Source: JAQIBY01 sp963676165 | GTDB taxonomy: Bacteria > Bacteroidota > Bacteroidia > Bacteroidales > ML635J-15 | DNA length: 64,000 bases | Reading direction: 5' to 3' | Assembly (NCBI GenBank): GCA_963676165.1 | Contig: OY781043.1 | Location: 1,922,001 to 1,986,000, forward strand | The notes under the pieces: generated by a model | What the model was told of the DNA's origin: nothing | Databases searched by the model: none | What the model saw: the letters and a program-made list of their open reading frames with translations, nothing else | Part shown: positions 42,801 to 53,200 of the stretch, one piece after another | How positions within the stretch are numbered: the first letter of the stretch is position 1 | Layout of the letters: every line of letters starts with the position of its first letter | Position numbers and translations under genes: made by a program

Positions 42801-43565
42801 ATGAAAAAAGGTATTTCTATTTTATTGATTCTTTTCGTTTTTTCTTTCATTGCACTACAGGGAACAGCACAATTAACAAGTAACTCAAACGCTTTACAAT
42901 CGAATAAAGTATTTGTTGCTAATTCATTAACTCTCAATTACGATGGCTTCCCGAAAGATATTGTTCTATCATCTAATGCAAATCTGGTCTCTTCAGAAAT
43001 TTTACGACAAAACCATTTTTTGCCGAAGCTTTACATGAATTTTAGCGAAAGCAACGGTTTCCCAGGAATAATTCCATCAAAAGAATATTCTGTTGTTTAT
43101 CAAACTAATGCAAAAAATGTCAAAATGAATACATCTTTTTTTAATAGTGAGAATTATAATAAAAGCCGACGATTAATTTATTCGAGCCTTTGGACTTTTA
43201 CCTCTTTAAATTATTTATATTGTGACCTTGCGGCATTTATGGATGCAGATATGCACACGCAATATCATACGGGGACAGTGGACGGGTTTGAAATGACACC
43301 TGGTTTTATTGCTGCTTCTTCTGCATTTATGCAGATAGCAATTGCCAATGTCTTTTTACCACAAGTAATAAAAGATGACAGGACATTACGTTGGGTTCAG
43401 ATAGCTTCGGGAGCTGTAATGACAATTGTTCAATCTGCGACTTTGTTTGCCGGTAAACCAACTCCGTATTATGCTGTCTTTTCAGGATTTGAAATTGCAG
43501 CAACTGCTTATATCACTTTTGATGCAATAAAGTGGAAGCCAAAACGACCTTCAGTGAAAAATTAG
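42801..43565 (+). CDS. Exported protein with DUF6326-like membrane domain
   Basis: 254 residues: signal-like N-terminus (MKKGISILLILFVFSFIALQG), a polar middle, then from about residue 125 a four-helix membrane domain (RRLIYSSLWTFTSLNYLYCDLAAFMD, GFIAASSAFMQIAIANVFLP, WVQIASGAVMTIVQSATLF, FEIAATAYITFDAI) that resembles DUF6326. The soluble extension before it is unusual for that family. Its end overlaps the convergent Crp/Fnr gene by 4 bp. Confidence 0.65.
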   Translation: MKKGISILLILFVFSFIALQGTAQLTSNSNALQSNKVFVANSLTLNYDGFPKDIVLSSNANLVSSEILRQNHFLPKLYMNFSESNGFPGIIPSKEYSVVYQTNAKNVKMNTSFFNSENYNKSRRLIYSSLWTFTSLNYLYCDLAAFMDADMHTQYHTGTVDGFEMTPGFIAASSAFMQIAIANVFLPQVIKDDRTLRWVQIASGAVMTIVQSATLFAGKPTPYYAVFSGFEIAATAYITFDAIKWKPKRPSVKN

Positions 43566-44146
43566 TCCGCGTTCTTTTGAGCAAGCCGTTTTCTTATCCT
43601 GCTCAGGGATTCCGGCTTAACGCCAATGTAGCTTGCTATATAATATTGAGGGATACGCTGTAAAATATTGGGTTGTTTATTTACTAATGAGAGATATCGC
43701 TGTTCAGGTGTTTCCGAACGATAAAACAAAATACTCTTCTGAATTTCTGAAAATGCTGTTTCAACAATCTTTCTGGATATGGTTTCCAGTCCTGGAAATT
43801 TCTCAAAAAGTTCCCGGGCTTTCTCTTCGTTCCCCACGACGAAAGAACAATCTTCCATACAAATCCAGTTATGCATTGAAATGGCGTTTTCAGAAATTTC
43901 GTCTGCTGAAATAACCCATTCATTTTCAGTAAAAAGCCATGTGGTTTTTTCATCGCCATCTACTAAATTATACTGTCTGACACAGCCTTTTAGTACAAAA
44001 TAGCTATGAATTGATTTTTGTCCTTCTTTTAATAAAAAGGCTCCTTTCTTAAATTCTTTGACTTCGGCACTTTTTATTATTGCTTCTTTCTCCTTTTGAG
44101 AAAGCGAACCAAATTTTAAAAAATTATTTATTAACCTATCTATCAT
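43562..44146 (-). CDS. Crp/Fnr-family cyclic-nucleotide-binding regulator
   Basis: 194 residues. N-terminal cNMP-binding jelly roll (KKGAFLLKEGQKSIHSYFVLKGCVRQY) and a C-terminal helical region ending in a recognition helix (IASYIGVKPESLSRIRKRLA). The classic cAMP-contact motif is weak, as in most Bacteroidota members. It converges on the DUF6326-like gene. The target is unknown. Confidence 0.88.
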   Translation of the reverse strand: MIDRLINNFLKFGSLSQKEKEAIIKSAEVKEFKKGAFLLKEGQKSIHSYFVLKGCVRQYNLVDGDEKTTWLFTENEWVISADEISENAISMHNWICMEDCSFVVGNEEKARELFEKFPGLETISRKIVETAFSEIQKSILFYRSETPEQRYLSLVNKQPNILQRIPQYYIASYIGVKPESLSRIRKRLAQKNAD

Positions 44147-44433
44147 TTTTGTGTTTTTTTAAGCTGCCACATAACTGGACAAGCATATGAAATGTTTGGT
44201 ACATCAAAGCTATTTCCCATCAAACCGTTGCAATCTTTATTAAATACAACGCTTACAAAGCTAGCACTTTCTGCCAAATGTTTTATATACAATGTGCGTA
44301 CCTTACCTGAGCAAAAGCACACTTGTTGAAAGCTCATTAAAAAGTTTAAATATGCAAATTTAACTTGAGAAAAGCGAGTAATAAGTGTGAATTTTCCAGA
44401 GTGTGTAAGTCCTTTATTGGCGAGTTGGAGGAG
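44147..44433. other. Intergenic region with no supported gene
   Basis: A 64-codon minus frame (44143-44337) exists, but its composition is not convincing and it overlaps the Crp/Fnr start. Nothing else recognised. Confidence 0.4.
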
Positions 44434-45012
44434 ACTAAAACAAAACTTAAGTTAATCACAAAAAACAAACCCAATAAGCGAATACAAAAACTCAACAAAG
44501 TTCAAAGAAGATGGGTAATTAACTTCCGGCTTTAACATGCAAATGAAATTAATGAATGTTGAGGGTGGATAAGAAATCTTTTACGATACTGCATATGGCA
44601 TCATTGGGAAAAACGGAAAGGAAGCAGCAGAGCTTAATACGTTTGGAAGTGCTCCTGACCAGGATTATGCCTGGAGTCGAACAAGAAATAAGGAAGGAAT
44701 TCATGACTTCTTATAAAATAAACACTTTGTGAATAATGGAAGGCTAGCGAACAGAGCAAAACCCAATTTTAGGAATAACAATTATAACTAACAGACTAAA
44801 ATCAAGAGGATACACCCCCATGCTCGACATTTACAAAGGAATTTGCCCACAACTTAACAAACCGTTGTAAACGAAATCCGCTTGGTTTATACTGAGCGAT
44901 AGCCAAAGTGTACAGTGGTGCTTCGACAGGCTCAGCATAACTGTGAGAGGCGATGCACTGAGTGTTGAAGAAGTGTTTCCCGCTAAGTTTTAACCTAACA
45001 GCTGCCTACTCA
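44434..45012 (+). pseudogene. Decayed 3' end of a group II intron (maturase C-terminus and domain V/VI)
   Basis: Pieces of an intron-encoded reverse transcriptase C-terminus remain in order but in different frames: LNKVQRRWVINFRL (up to 44531), RYCIWHHWEKRK (from 44584), DQDYAWSRTRN (about 44659-44691) and ILGITIITNRLKSRGYTPML (from 44766). Beyond the coding part, TACAGTGGTG and TGTGAGAGGCGATGCACTGAG (44920-44963) resemble the Bacteroidota intron domain V region, interrupted by an inserted CTTCGACAGGCTCAGCATAA. The sequence then ends GCCTACTCAATT at the esterase stop. Recognition is by eye; the element is dead. Confidence 0.65.
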
Positions 45013-46344
45013 ATTAGCAGTTGTTATTTTTTTATATTTCAACACATTTTTAATTTCTCCTTTATCATCTAGATGACCTTTTTTTGCAAAGTCAGCCCAA
45101 AGTTTACGAACTTCTTTACCCTTCTTTTCAATTTCTCCGACACCAAGGCCTTGCACTATTGTCCTATTTACCCACATATTACCCCTACCAAAAAGCAAGG
45201 GGATATCAATTGTATGAACTGCTCCATATCCATTTATTTTTGAGCCCCACGAAATTTCATATTGATATATATTATTTTGGGATGTGCTACAATTTTCTGA
45301 AAATTTCTTGCATCCTTTTTTATAGATTAACCGAGTAGTAATAGTTATAAAGACAAGTTTAAATAATTTGCCTAAAATGGGCATTTGAAATATTTTTCTT
45401 GCTTTTGGAAATAATGGAATATATAATGCTGTTTCATTTTTTGTGTGTCCTGTTAACACATTAATGTTATTGGCTCTTTCTCTCCAAACATTATATACTT
45501 CAGTTTCTTCTGGGAACGGATGTGTCCCATACTGTACACCAAATGGCATACCTGCTTTTAATCCATAATTTTTTGCTGCTTTAATCACATCTAATTGTTT
45601 TGATAATATTTCATCTTTAGGAGCGTTTTTCTCTAGAGATTTAGCTTCTGAAATCATATCATTAATCATTTGTGCTTTATTAAAAAGCAGACCAAAAGGT
45701 GCACTTTGCACAATTACATTTTGAAATAGGTTTTCAGTTTCTTTAATAAGCATCATTTGAGCCACTGCATCTCCGCCTGCTGATTGTCCGAACAAAGTTA
45801 CATTATTCGGATCTCCTCCAAACGATTCGATATTTCTATTAATCCAACGTAATGCTTCAATTAAATCTAAATATCCTAAATTTGCCGGAATACTGTTGTA
45901 ATTTCCTAAAAAGCCAAACAATCCTAATCGGTAAGTGACAGCTACAATGATAACATTTTGTTCTTCAACCATTGGGTCAGGGTCAAATACGTATGAATCA
46001 CCAGCACCTGCAATATAACTGCCTCCATGAATCCAAACCATTACGGGTAGTTTTACCTCCTTATTATTTGGGCGAGTTATAGAAAGGTTCAGACAATCCT
46101 CAGATTGTTGTAGATTTTTCAAGATATCTTCATCAACAATATTGCTAAAAGCAACATCTTTATTTTGAGGGCAAGCAGCAGCTGGTTTTGATGCGTAAAT
46201 CGGGGTATCATATTTTTTTATTGCATTAGGCTTTTCAAAACGCTTAGCTGTGGCATATGGAATACCTAGAGCCTTAATAACAGTCAAATATTCCTTTGCT
46301 GTTATTTGTCCGGTTGGTGTTTGGAAAATATTCTCTTTTATCAT
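45010..46344 (-). CDS. Type B carboxylesterase
   Basis: 444-residue alpha/beta hydrolase. N-terminal ALGIPYATAKRFEKP, the EDCLNLSI signature, oxyanion-hole VWIHGGSYIAG, and the nucleophile elbow FGQSAGGDA. The acid and histidine lie further on, the His probably in GAVHTIDIPLLFG. No signal peptide, so cytoplasmic. The stop codon coincides with the end of the intron remnant, so the last few residues may have been changed by that insertion. The next gene upstream encodes another esterase, suggesting a small operon. Confidence 0.88.
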   Translation of the reverse strand: MIKENIFQTPTGQITAKEYLTVIKALGIPYATAKRFEKPNAIKKYDTPIYASKPAAACPQNKDVAFSNIVDEDILKNLQQSEDCLNLSITRPNNKEVKLPVMVWIHGGSYIAGAGDSYVFDPDPMVEEQNVIIVAVTYRLGLFGFLGNYNSIPANLGYLDLIEALRWINRNIESFGGDPNNVTLFGQSAGGDAVAQMMLIKETENLFQNVIVQSAPFGLLFNKAQMINDMISEAKSLEKNAPKDEILSKQLDVIKAAKNYGLKAGMPFGVQYGTHPFPEETEVYNVWRERANNINVLTGHTKNETALYIPLFPKARKIFQMPILGKLFKLVFITITTRLIYKKGCKKFSENCSTSQNNIYQYEISWGSKINGYGAVHTIDIPLLFGRGNMWVNRTIVQGLGVGEIEKKGKEVRKLWADFAKKGHLDDKGEIKNVLKYKKITTAN

Positions 46345-46349
46345 ATGTT

Positions 46350-47264
46350 TTAATTATTCTCAGTTATAATTTTTATAATTTGATTTAATGCTGCTTTTGC
46401 TTCTTTAAGTTTTGTAACTAATACCCACACATGAAACATTGATGGATATTCAAAATAATTAAACGGCAAATGATTTTCTTCCATTATTCGTTTAAGTTTC
46501 CTGTTATCGGCAAGCAAAATATCGTTTCCTCCGATAAAAACAGATATTTGAGGCAAACCATTCATAGTGCCATAAATAGGACTAATCAGCGGATTTTTTG
46601 TATCCATATCGCCAGACCAATATTTTCCGGCTATTTGAGTACCTTCTATACTTAACCAAGGGTCTTTCCCTTCGATAGTTTTTATTTCGGGATTGGTCAT
46701 GGTTACATCAAGAAAAGGGGATAATAGTATGATTTGCTTGGGCAATGGAATTTGTTCTTTTTTTAGTTGTTGGGCCAAGGCAAGTGCAAATCCGCCACCG
46801 GCACTATCGCCCATTAGAATAATTTTTTCGGAAGACGTTTTCTTTAGAAGTTCCATGTATGCTTGCTGAACCATCAAAAAGCTTTTTGTTGCTGTAGATT
46901 TGGGAACCAATGGATAATCGGGGACAACGACTGTTGCTGTAGTTTTATCAATTAACTTAGCGATAAATTGCCAATGTTCTTTGGAAATATTATGCACATA
47001 AGCTCCCCCGTGGAGGTAAAAAATACAAATATCTGAAACATCGTTCTGAGGAAAAATTTCAAAAACTTTTTGGGAATGAACTTCTGTAATATCAACTATC
47101 AGTTTTTTGTTAAATCCTTTTGGGAATAGTGCGGGTTCGGTTTGAAAGTTCTGCTGCTTTATTTTATTTGTGAAGTTCTTTTTAAATCTGGATAATTTCA
47201 TGTAATTCGTTATGAAACTGCCAATTAAACTAATCGGAGATTTGTGAATATAGACTATTGACAT
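46350..47264 (-). CDS. HSL-type alpha/beta hydrolase (esterase/lipase)
   Basis: 304 residues. Oxyanion motif FYLHGGAYVHN, nucleophile elbow MGDSAGGGFAL, acid in FIGGNDILLAD and His in PSMFHVWV form a complete hormone-sensitive-lipase triad. 5 bp before the carboxylesterase start, so cotranscribed. Substrate unknown. Confidence 0.88.
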   Translation of the reverse strand: MSIVYIHKSPISLIGSFITNYMKLSRFKKNFTNKIKQQNFQTEPALFPKGFNKKLIVDITEVHSQKVFEIFPQNDVSDICIFYLHGGAYVHNISKEHWQFIAKLIDKTTATVVVPDYPLVPKSTATKSFLMVQQAYMELLKKTSSEKIILMGDSAGGGFALALAQQLKKEQIPLPKQIILLSPFLDVTMTNPEIKTIEGKDPWLSIEGTQIAGKYWSGDMDTKNPLISPIYGTMNGLPQISVFIGGNDILLADNRKLKRIMEENHLPFNYFEYPSMFHVWVLVTKLKEAKAALNQIIKIITENN

Positions 47265-47544
47265 TTTTATATAAAATTAATTGTAGATCTTTATTTCTTG
47301 TGGTGTATGAAAAATTATCTTTCCTAATGTTGAATTATTCATTATCATAAAATTATATTTTAATTTTATTCTACAAAAACAGCAATAATCTCCACCTTGT
47401 CACTCGCATCTTAGTAACTACTAACAGAAATGGTATGAGCAGTAGCGAACTATAAATTAGTTTCTTATTAAGTTACAAAATAACCAAAGCCACACCTTAT
47501 CTAAATAGTCAAATCAGCAGCTTTGGCGGAACTATTTAGAACCA
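47265..47544. other. AT-rich intergenic region
   Basis: 280 bp upstream of the esterase pair. No gene, repeat or terminator that I can support. Confidence 0.4.
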
Positions 47545-48357
47545 CTATTGCTTATATTTATTGTTGTCAAAAGTTTTTCTTACGACTATTATTATATCTT
47601 GACACAATCCAAATCTTTCATAATCATCATTAGAAAAACTTTCATAATACCTATTCATTTCAACTTCAAACCCGACCTCTTCAAATCGTTTTTTTATATC
47701 AAGCCCATATAACCTTACATGATCCCATTGTCCAAAATGTTTTTCTCTATCATCCGGGAGGATAATTGTTGAATCTTCATAAGTTTTTTCCAATTTCTCA
47801 TTAATTGGCACCGTAATTACTCCAATTCCACCATTTTTTAACACTCTAAATATTTCTGTCATTGCTTTTTTGTCGTCTGGAATATGCTCCAAAACATGAT
47901 TGGCAATTACATAATCAAAATAATCATGGTCAAACTCTAATTGAGTTAAATCTACATTTTTAATTCCTTTTTGATTAGAATAACCTTGAACCATTTTATC
48001 CCCAGGTATATATTCTAAATTCTTTTGTTTTCTCAATATTTCCAGATATGATAATTCTGGAGCAATATGTAATACTCTCAAATTTTTAGTGAGAATATCA
48101 AGTTCATTTTCTAAATAATGCCATACTAATCTTTGTCGTCTTCGTGCTCCATTTGAAGGTGTTACTAAATCTCCATTAATCTTAATAAACCTTTTAAAAT
48201 TTCTTTTTGCTATTGGACAATAAACTCCACGAGAAGGTGCTCCAAATATTATTTGCTGAAGATAATAACGCCTCCAGTTTAGTTTTCTAAAAAATATTCT
48301 TATTTTTAAAGGAACTATTTTTTTCCCTCTGTTAACAATTTTTCGTTTAAACTTCAT
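47545..48357 (-). CDS. SAM-dependent methyltransferase of surface-glycan type
   Basis: 270 residues. An N-terminal basic segment (RGVYCPIAKRNFKRFIK) precedes a class I methyltransferase: LRVLHIAPELSYLEILRK (motif I variant), VDLTQLEFDHDYFDYVIANHVLEHIPDDKKAMTE (here quoted in parts as FDYVIANHVLEHIPD) and GGIGVITVPINE. The HVLEHIPD motif is shared with methyltransferases of polysaccharide clusters, though no other such genes are adjacent. Probably an accessory gene. Confidence 0.83.
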   Translation of the reverse strand: MKFKRKIVNRGKKIVPLKIRIFFRKLNWRRYYLQQIIFGAPSRGVYCPIAKRNFKRFIKINGDLVTPSNGARRRQRLVWHYLENELDILTKNLRVLHIAPELSYLEILRKQKNLEYIPGDKMVQGYSNQKGIKNVDLTQLEFDHDYFDYVIANHVLEHIPDDKKAMTEIFRVLKNGGIGVITVPINEKLEKTYEDSTIILPDDREKHFGQWDHVRLYGLDIKKRFEEVGFEVEMNRYYESFSNDDYERFGLCQDIIIVVRKTFDNNKYKQ

Positions 48358-48412
48358 TTTACGATATTTTTTTATAATTAATTACTAATCTATTCTTTTA
48401 TTCGTAATTTTT

Positions 48413-48540
48413 GCCAACGGTAAAATATAACGGCAGTTTACGGCCAAATTTACTAAAAAATTTCAAACGAGACACAAACTTGAGCAATTCCGAGTGGATT
48501 CGAACATAGTCTCGAATCTGCCGTAATTGCGGTTATGCAT
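48413..48540. repeat. Structured non-coding element with nested inverted repeats
   Basis: ACGGCAG (48430-48436) pairs with CTGCCGT (48518-48524); inside, CGAGAC (48468-48473) pairs with GTCTCG (48509-48514). The outer edges read GCCAACGG and GCGGTTATGC. The size and nested-stem shape recall integron attC sites or MITE-like repeats, but the canonical core (GTTRRRY) is not present. The rest of 48358-48608 has no gene. Confidence 0.4.
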
Positions 48541-48608
48541 TATTGTATGTAGTGCTTTATTTTTCATTATACAATTCAATCACTTTTTGTAAAATAACAT
48601 AAATTCGA

Positions 48609-49083
48609 TTTAAGCAAGGTTTGGCAGACTTGATTTATCAAAAACTTCTTCAATATTTAGCGACGGTTTTTGTTAAGAAATGAGATTAGACAGAAAATTT
48701 TCAAAGCTTCTATGTCTTGTATGCTCAATTTGACAAATATTCTTAAGTTGATTATTAACAGTCTCAATAATAGCTTTTTTTCTAAGAAGTATTTTGTCTT
48801 TAATTAACATCAGAGAGTTCTTCATATTCTTTCTGATTTTTATGATTAAATGAATCCCATCGATAAAAAGATTCTCAAAAAGACTTTTAAAGAGATAGCC
48901 TTTATCTGCAATAAGCGTCCCAAAATTTTATTATGAAAACTCTTATTTTTAAGAGAATAGATATCGTCAACATTCCCCTGATTAAAAAGAGAATCTAAGA
49001 TTTCTCCTTTGTCATTAATAACCAGATGTAATTTGAACCCATAAAACCAACCCATTGAGCACTGTCCTTTTGTTACAACTCCT
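48609..49083 (-). pseudogene. IS982-family transposase remnant
   Basis: The C-terminal half of an IS982 transposase in broken frames. One frame gives MGWFYGFKLHLVINDKGEIL and the NVDDIYSLKN region; after a shift near 48895 it continues GIHLIIKIRKNMKNSLM, KAIIETVNNQLKNICQIEHTRHRS and FENFLSNLIS, then stops early. The N-terminal half and both ends are missing. It lies exactly at the edge of the G+C-richer block. Confidence 0.85.
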
Positions 49084-49101
49084 TAAAGGTTAATTTACTT
49101 T

Positions 49102-50076
49102 TTAAACCCTTCTTCTGTACTCCGCAGGACTAAGCCCAAATTTTCGTTTAAACGCAGTGGCAAAATGCGACGGATGCTCATAGCCTGTTTGGTCACCTAT
49201 TTCGGCAATGGTCAGGGTGCTGTCTGATAAGAGTTGTTTGGCGATATTCATACGGTATTCGAACAAATAACCGTAGATTGTTGTGCCGAAGCAATTTTTG
49301 AAATTCGTTTTCAGCACCGTTTCGCTCATTCCTACCTCCTGAGCCAATTGGGCAATAGTTGGAGGAGTTTGGCAACAAGCCTCAATAAGGTTTCTTGCTT
49401 CGTTTAACTGTTCCTGGTAATGCTTGTAATATTTACATTCGGGACAACTGAATTTCTTCATTTGTTGCAGTTGCAGGATGAGAAGTTCCTGAATTTTTGT
49501 CTCGAAATAAAAAGGAGCAAGAGTCCCCATATTCGGAGCATTTTTTATTTGCTCAATCACTATTTTCATTTCAAGGGTGGTCGTTAAATTGCCGTCTTTT
49601 AAAACCGGACATTGATTTTTCACCATTGCCGACAATGTTCCGAAAACATCGGGATACTGCTCTGCCTTTGAATTGATATAACTGTACGGAAGAAAAATTT
49701 TGAAATAAATATTCTTTTCACCTTTCGCAAAAGAATGATTCACATTATCTTCCGTAGTGCAAAATACATTATTGGCATTCTGGTTGATAACGGCAGGAAA
49801 AGTGTGTTTATCGCTGATGGCGGTTTTCCCTTCACACACAAAATGGAGCACGGCAAAATCCCCGTTCATTCCGCCTTTTATCTGAACATCCTCTATAGCT
49901 TCCGTCTGAATCAGGTGAGCCTTCAAGTCCGGTGTTCCCCATTCGTTCACCGACATTTTAAGAATATCCGTATCAATATTATCCCGCGTATTTGAAAAAG
50001 CTTTATTCGGACAGTCTTTAGCATACCGGTCATTATAAAACCGTCCTAATTCACTGCTTGTTATTGAATACTCCAT
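49102..50076 (-). CDS. AraC-family transcriptional regulator
   Basis: 324 residues from the ATG at 50076 (the longer frame begins with TTG). The C-terminal double HTH (about 230-324) has PPTIAQLAQEVGMSETVLKTNFK and IAEIGDQTGYEHPSHFATAFKRKFGLSPAEYR. A CPECKYYKHYQEQLNEAR segment before it is typical of the Bacteroidota group with a Cys pair. The N-terminal sensing domain is unassigned. It is divergent from the big activase gene, 200 bp away, so it probably controls it. Base composition is richer in G+C than the window average. Confidence 0.88.
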   Translation of the reverse strand: MEYSITSSELGRFYNDRYAKDCPNKAFSNTRDNIDTDILKMSVNEWGTPDLKAHLIQTEAIEDVQIKGGMNGDFAVLHFVCEGKTAISDKHTFPAVINQNANNVFCTTEDNVNHSFAKGEKNIYFKIFLPYSYINSKAEQYPDVFGTLSAMVKNQCPVLKDGNLTTTLEMKIVIEQIKNAPNMGTLAPFYFETKIQELLILQLQQMKKFSCPECKYYKHYQEQLNEARNLIEACCQTPPTIAQLAQEVGMSETVLKTNFKNCFGTTIYGYLFEYRMNIAKQLLSDSTLTIAEIGDQTGYEHPSHFATAFKRKFGLSPAEYRRRV

Positions 50077-50274
50077 AGTAACCAATCCTTAAAATTTCCC
50101 CTTGGTATTACCGTCGTGAGATTAAAGAAAACCACCGTTTGACGTTACCTCTCACCGACGCTACCACTATACTTTTGTTGAACAATTTAATTGAACAAAA
50201 TTAGAAAGGATTAACGTTTGTACAAATCCCCATTTGTAGGGATTTTTTCAAGATAACATAATATAACAAAACAA

Positions 50275-53200
50275 ATGGAAACATATAGCTTAGGAATCGA
50301 CATCGGCTATTCTGCTATTAAGGCGGCAATTGTCGATAATGAAAAAAAGGTGATTTTTGCGCAATATCAGCCACATCGGGGGAAGATAAAAAAGACCCTC
50401 GAAGCCCTGCTGAATCAAATCAAAAACGATTTCGACACCGCTAAAATTACGCACGGTGCCATTACCGGAACCATCGGCAAAAAATTATCGAAAAATGGCA
50501 AAATACACGGAGTAAACGATGTAGCGGCGGCCATCGAAGGCGTTGAACTTTTGGTTCCCGAAGCCCGGTCGGTGGTTGAAATCGGCGGACAAAGTGCCCG
50601 CTACTATACCGGCTTCAATGTTCAAAATCAGGATAATTCAGAAGATGCCCCGAAAAATATGCTGCAAATATCCACTAATTCCGATTGTGCGGCAGGTACC
50701 GGTTCGTTTTTGGAAGAACAGGCTTCGCGACTGAACATCCGAATCGAAGATTATCCCGGCTATGTTGATAAGGCACAGTCCATTCCCCGCATTGCCGGAC
50801 GGTGCAGCGTGTTTGCCAAAACCGACATCATTCATAATCAGCAGGAAGGGGTGCCGCCCGAAGATATTTTAAAAGGCGTGGCGTATGCCATTATCAAGAA
50901 TTACAAAGGAGCTGTCATCCGCCGTTTACCGGTGGAAGCGCCGGTGGTTTTTATCGGAGGTGTCAGCAACAACCGGGCAATTATTGATACGTTGCGGGAT
51001 GTGCTGAAAAAAAATGAAGAGGAGCTGCTGGTACCCGAACATTCGGACATTGTTAGTGCAATCGGGGCAGCCCTTATCGCCGGGAAGGAAAACCTGACGT
51101 TGGATTTTCAAAAAATGTCGCAGGATTTACTGAGTGAACAAAATGACACGACCGATTCCGAAGGCGAGGAATTGCCGCCGTTGTCGCAAATAGAAAAAGA
51201 GGATATTTCAAAGAAACATCTCATTCAATGTTCTGTCCCCGAAGGCGAAAAACCGTCATTTTTTCTGGGAGTTGACATCGGCTCAACCAGTACCAACCTG
51301 GTTTTGATAAATTCAAAATCGGAACTTGTCACTTATAAATACATCCGTACCAAGGGCAATCCGTTGAAGGCCGTTCAGGAAGGAATGGAAGAAATCAACA
51401 GGGAACGGAAAGGCAATTTTAGCATTGCCGGCGTAGGCATTACCGGCTCGGGACGTAATTTGATTGGTCAGCAAATAGGCGCCGATATTATCCGAGATGA
51501 AATTACGGCACAGGCAAAAGCCGCCATCAAAATAGACCCCGAAGTGGACACCATTTTTGAAATCGGTGGACAGGATTCAAAATTCATCAGCATAACGAAC
51601 GGGGCAGTTACCGATTTTCAGATGAATAAGGTTTGTGCTGCCGGCACCGGTTCTTTCCTCGACGAACAGGCACAGGAATTCAACATTCCGGTGGAAGAAC
51701 TCGAAAAGCTCGCATTTCAGGGACAGCATCCGGCTTCACTCGGCGAACGCTGCACGGTTTTTATCAAATCGGCAATCGCTTCGGGACTGTCGCGAGGAGA
51801 AAAGAAGGAAAATATCGTAGCCGGATTGTGCTATTCCATTGCAAAAAATTACCTGCACCGCGTTGTCGGGCAAAAAAAGATAGGGAATAAAATAATGCTG
51901 CAAGGGGGCATTGCTTTTAACCGGGGGGTAGCCAATGCGTTCCGGGTTTTAACCGGCAAACCAATAACCACCACCCCGTTTTTCAGTGTTACCGGGGCTT
52001 ACGGGGCTGCTCTTATGGCCTGTGAAGAAATAGCGGGACAGGCTACGACTTTCATCGGGATAGAAAATTTGCAGCATATTTCGTCATCCGGGAAAAAACA
52101 AATTCCCGAAAACAAGGAAAATTCGGGTGAATTCAACAAAAGAATAGAAAAGACCATTTTTGAAGATTACGACGGCGTTTTAGACCCGGCAAAGAAAACC
52201 GTGGGCATTCCGCGGGCGTTGTTTACCTACGGGATGTTCCCAATGTTCAATGCTATCTTTAAAAATTTAGGATTTAATGTGTTACTGTCTGACTGGAGCA
52301 ACGAAAACACCATAAAACTCGGTCAGGAATATGCGATGGAAGAAACCTGTTTCCCGGTAAAACTGATTCTGGGACACGTTGCCGAACTGGTTTCAAAAAA
52401 GGTCGATTACATTTTCTTCCCCGATTTATATACGGTTGACCATCCGGGGTCCGAATCACGGAAAAACTTCGGCTGCGCCTATATGCAACTGGCTTTCAAG
52501 ATTGTAAATCACACGATGGAGCTCGAAAAGAAAGGGATAAAACTGGTCGCTCCGACCTTTGCGTTCAGTATGGGCGGACAATTTATGCAACAATCTTTTG
52601 GTAAGCTTGGCAGCATCCTCGGAAAGAGCAAAGAAGAAACCGGTCTTGCCCTGAAAAAAGGAATGGAAGCGGCTATGCGTTTCGAAGAGCGGATGGGCGA
52701 AAACGGGCAAAAAACGAATGAAAAACTCGACCCCAACAAATTAACATTTGTCATTATCTCCAAAATGTACGGCATTGCCGATACGGTACTGAATCTCGGA
52801 GTGCCCGACAAATTGCAGGATATGGGCTATCAGGTGTTGCCGTTTTTCGACCTGCCCGACGTAGCCGATATGTCCAAAGAACATCCCAATATGTTTTGGC
52901 CGTTTGGACAGCACATTCTTGAACCGGCTTATCTAATCCGGGAGCATCCGAATATGTATCCCGTGTTGTTGACGCATCACGGCTGCGGTCCCGATTCTGT
53001 ATTGCTGCATTACTTCAAAGAAATAATTGGGAACAAACAGTATCTGAATATCGAAATTGATGAGCACGCTTCGAAAATCGGGGTTGCCACACGTATAGAG
53101 GCTTTTGTGAATAGTCTGAAACTTAAACAAGATGCGAAAGATTTGAATTATTATGTAAAGAAAATAAGTTACAAAAAGGTAAACATCAAATCTTCGTTGG

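Noticed and set aside
44143..44337. 64-codon minus frame upstream of the Crp/Fnr gene
   Set aside because: No ribosome site or family resemblance; overlap with the regulator start makes it doubtful, though it is not strictly excluded.
51633..51890. Arg/Gly-rich alternative frames inside the activase gene
   Set aside because: Typical shadow frames of a G+C-richer gene.
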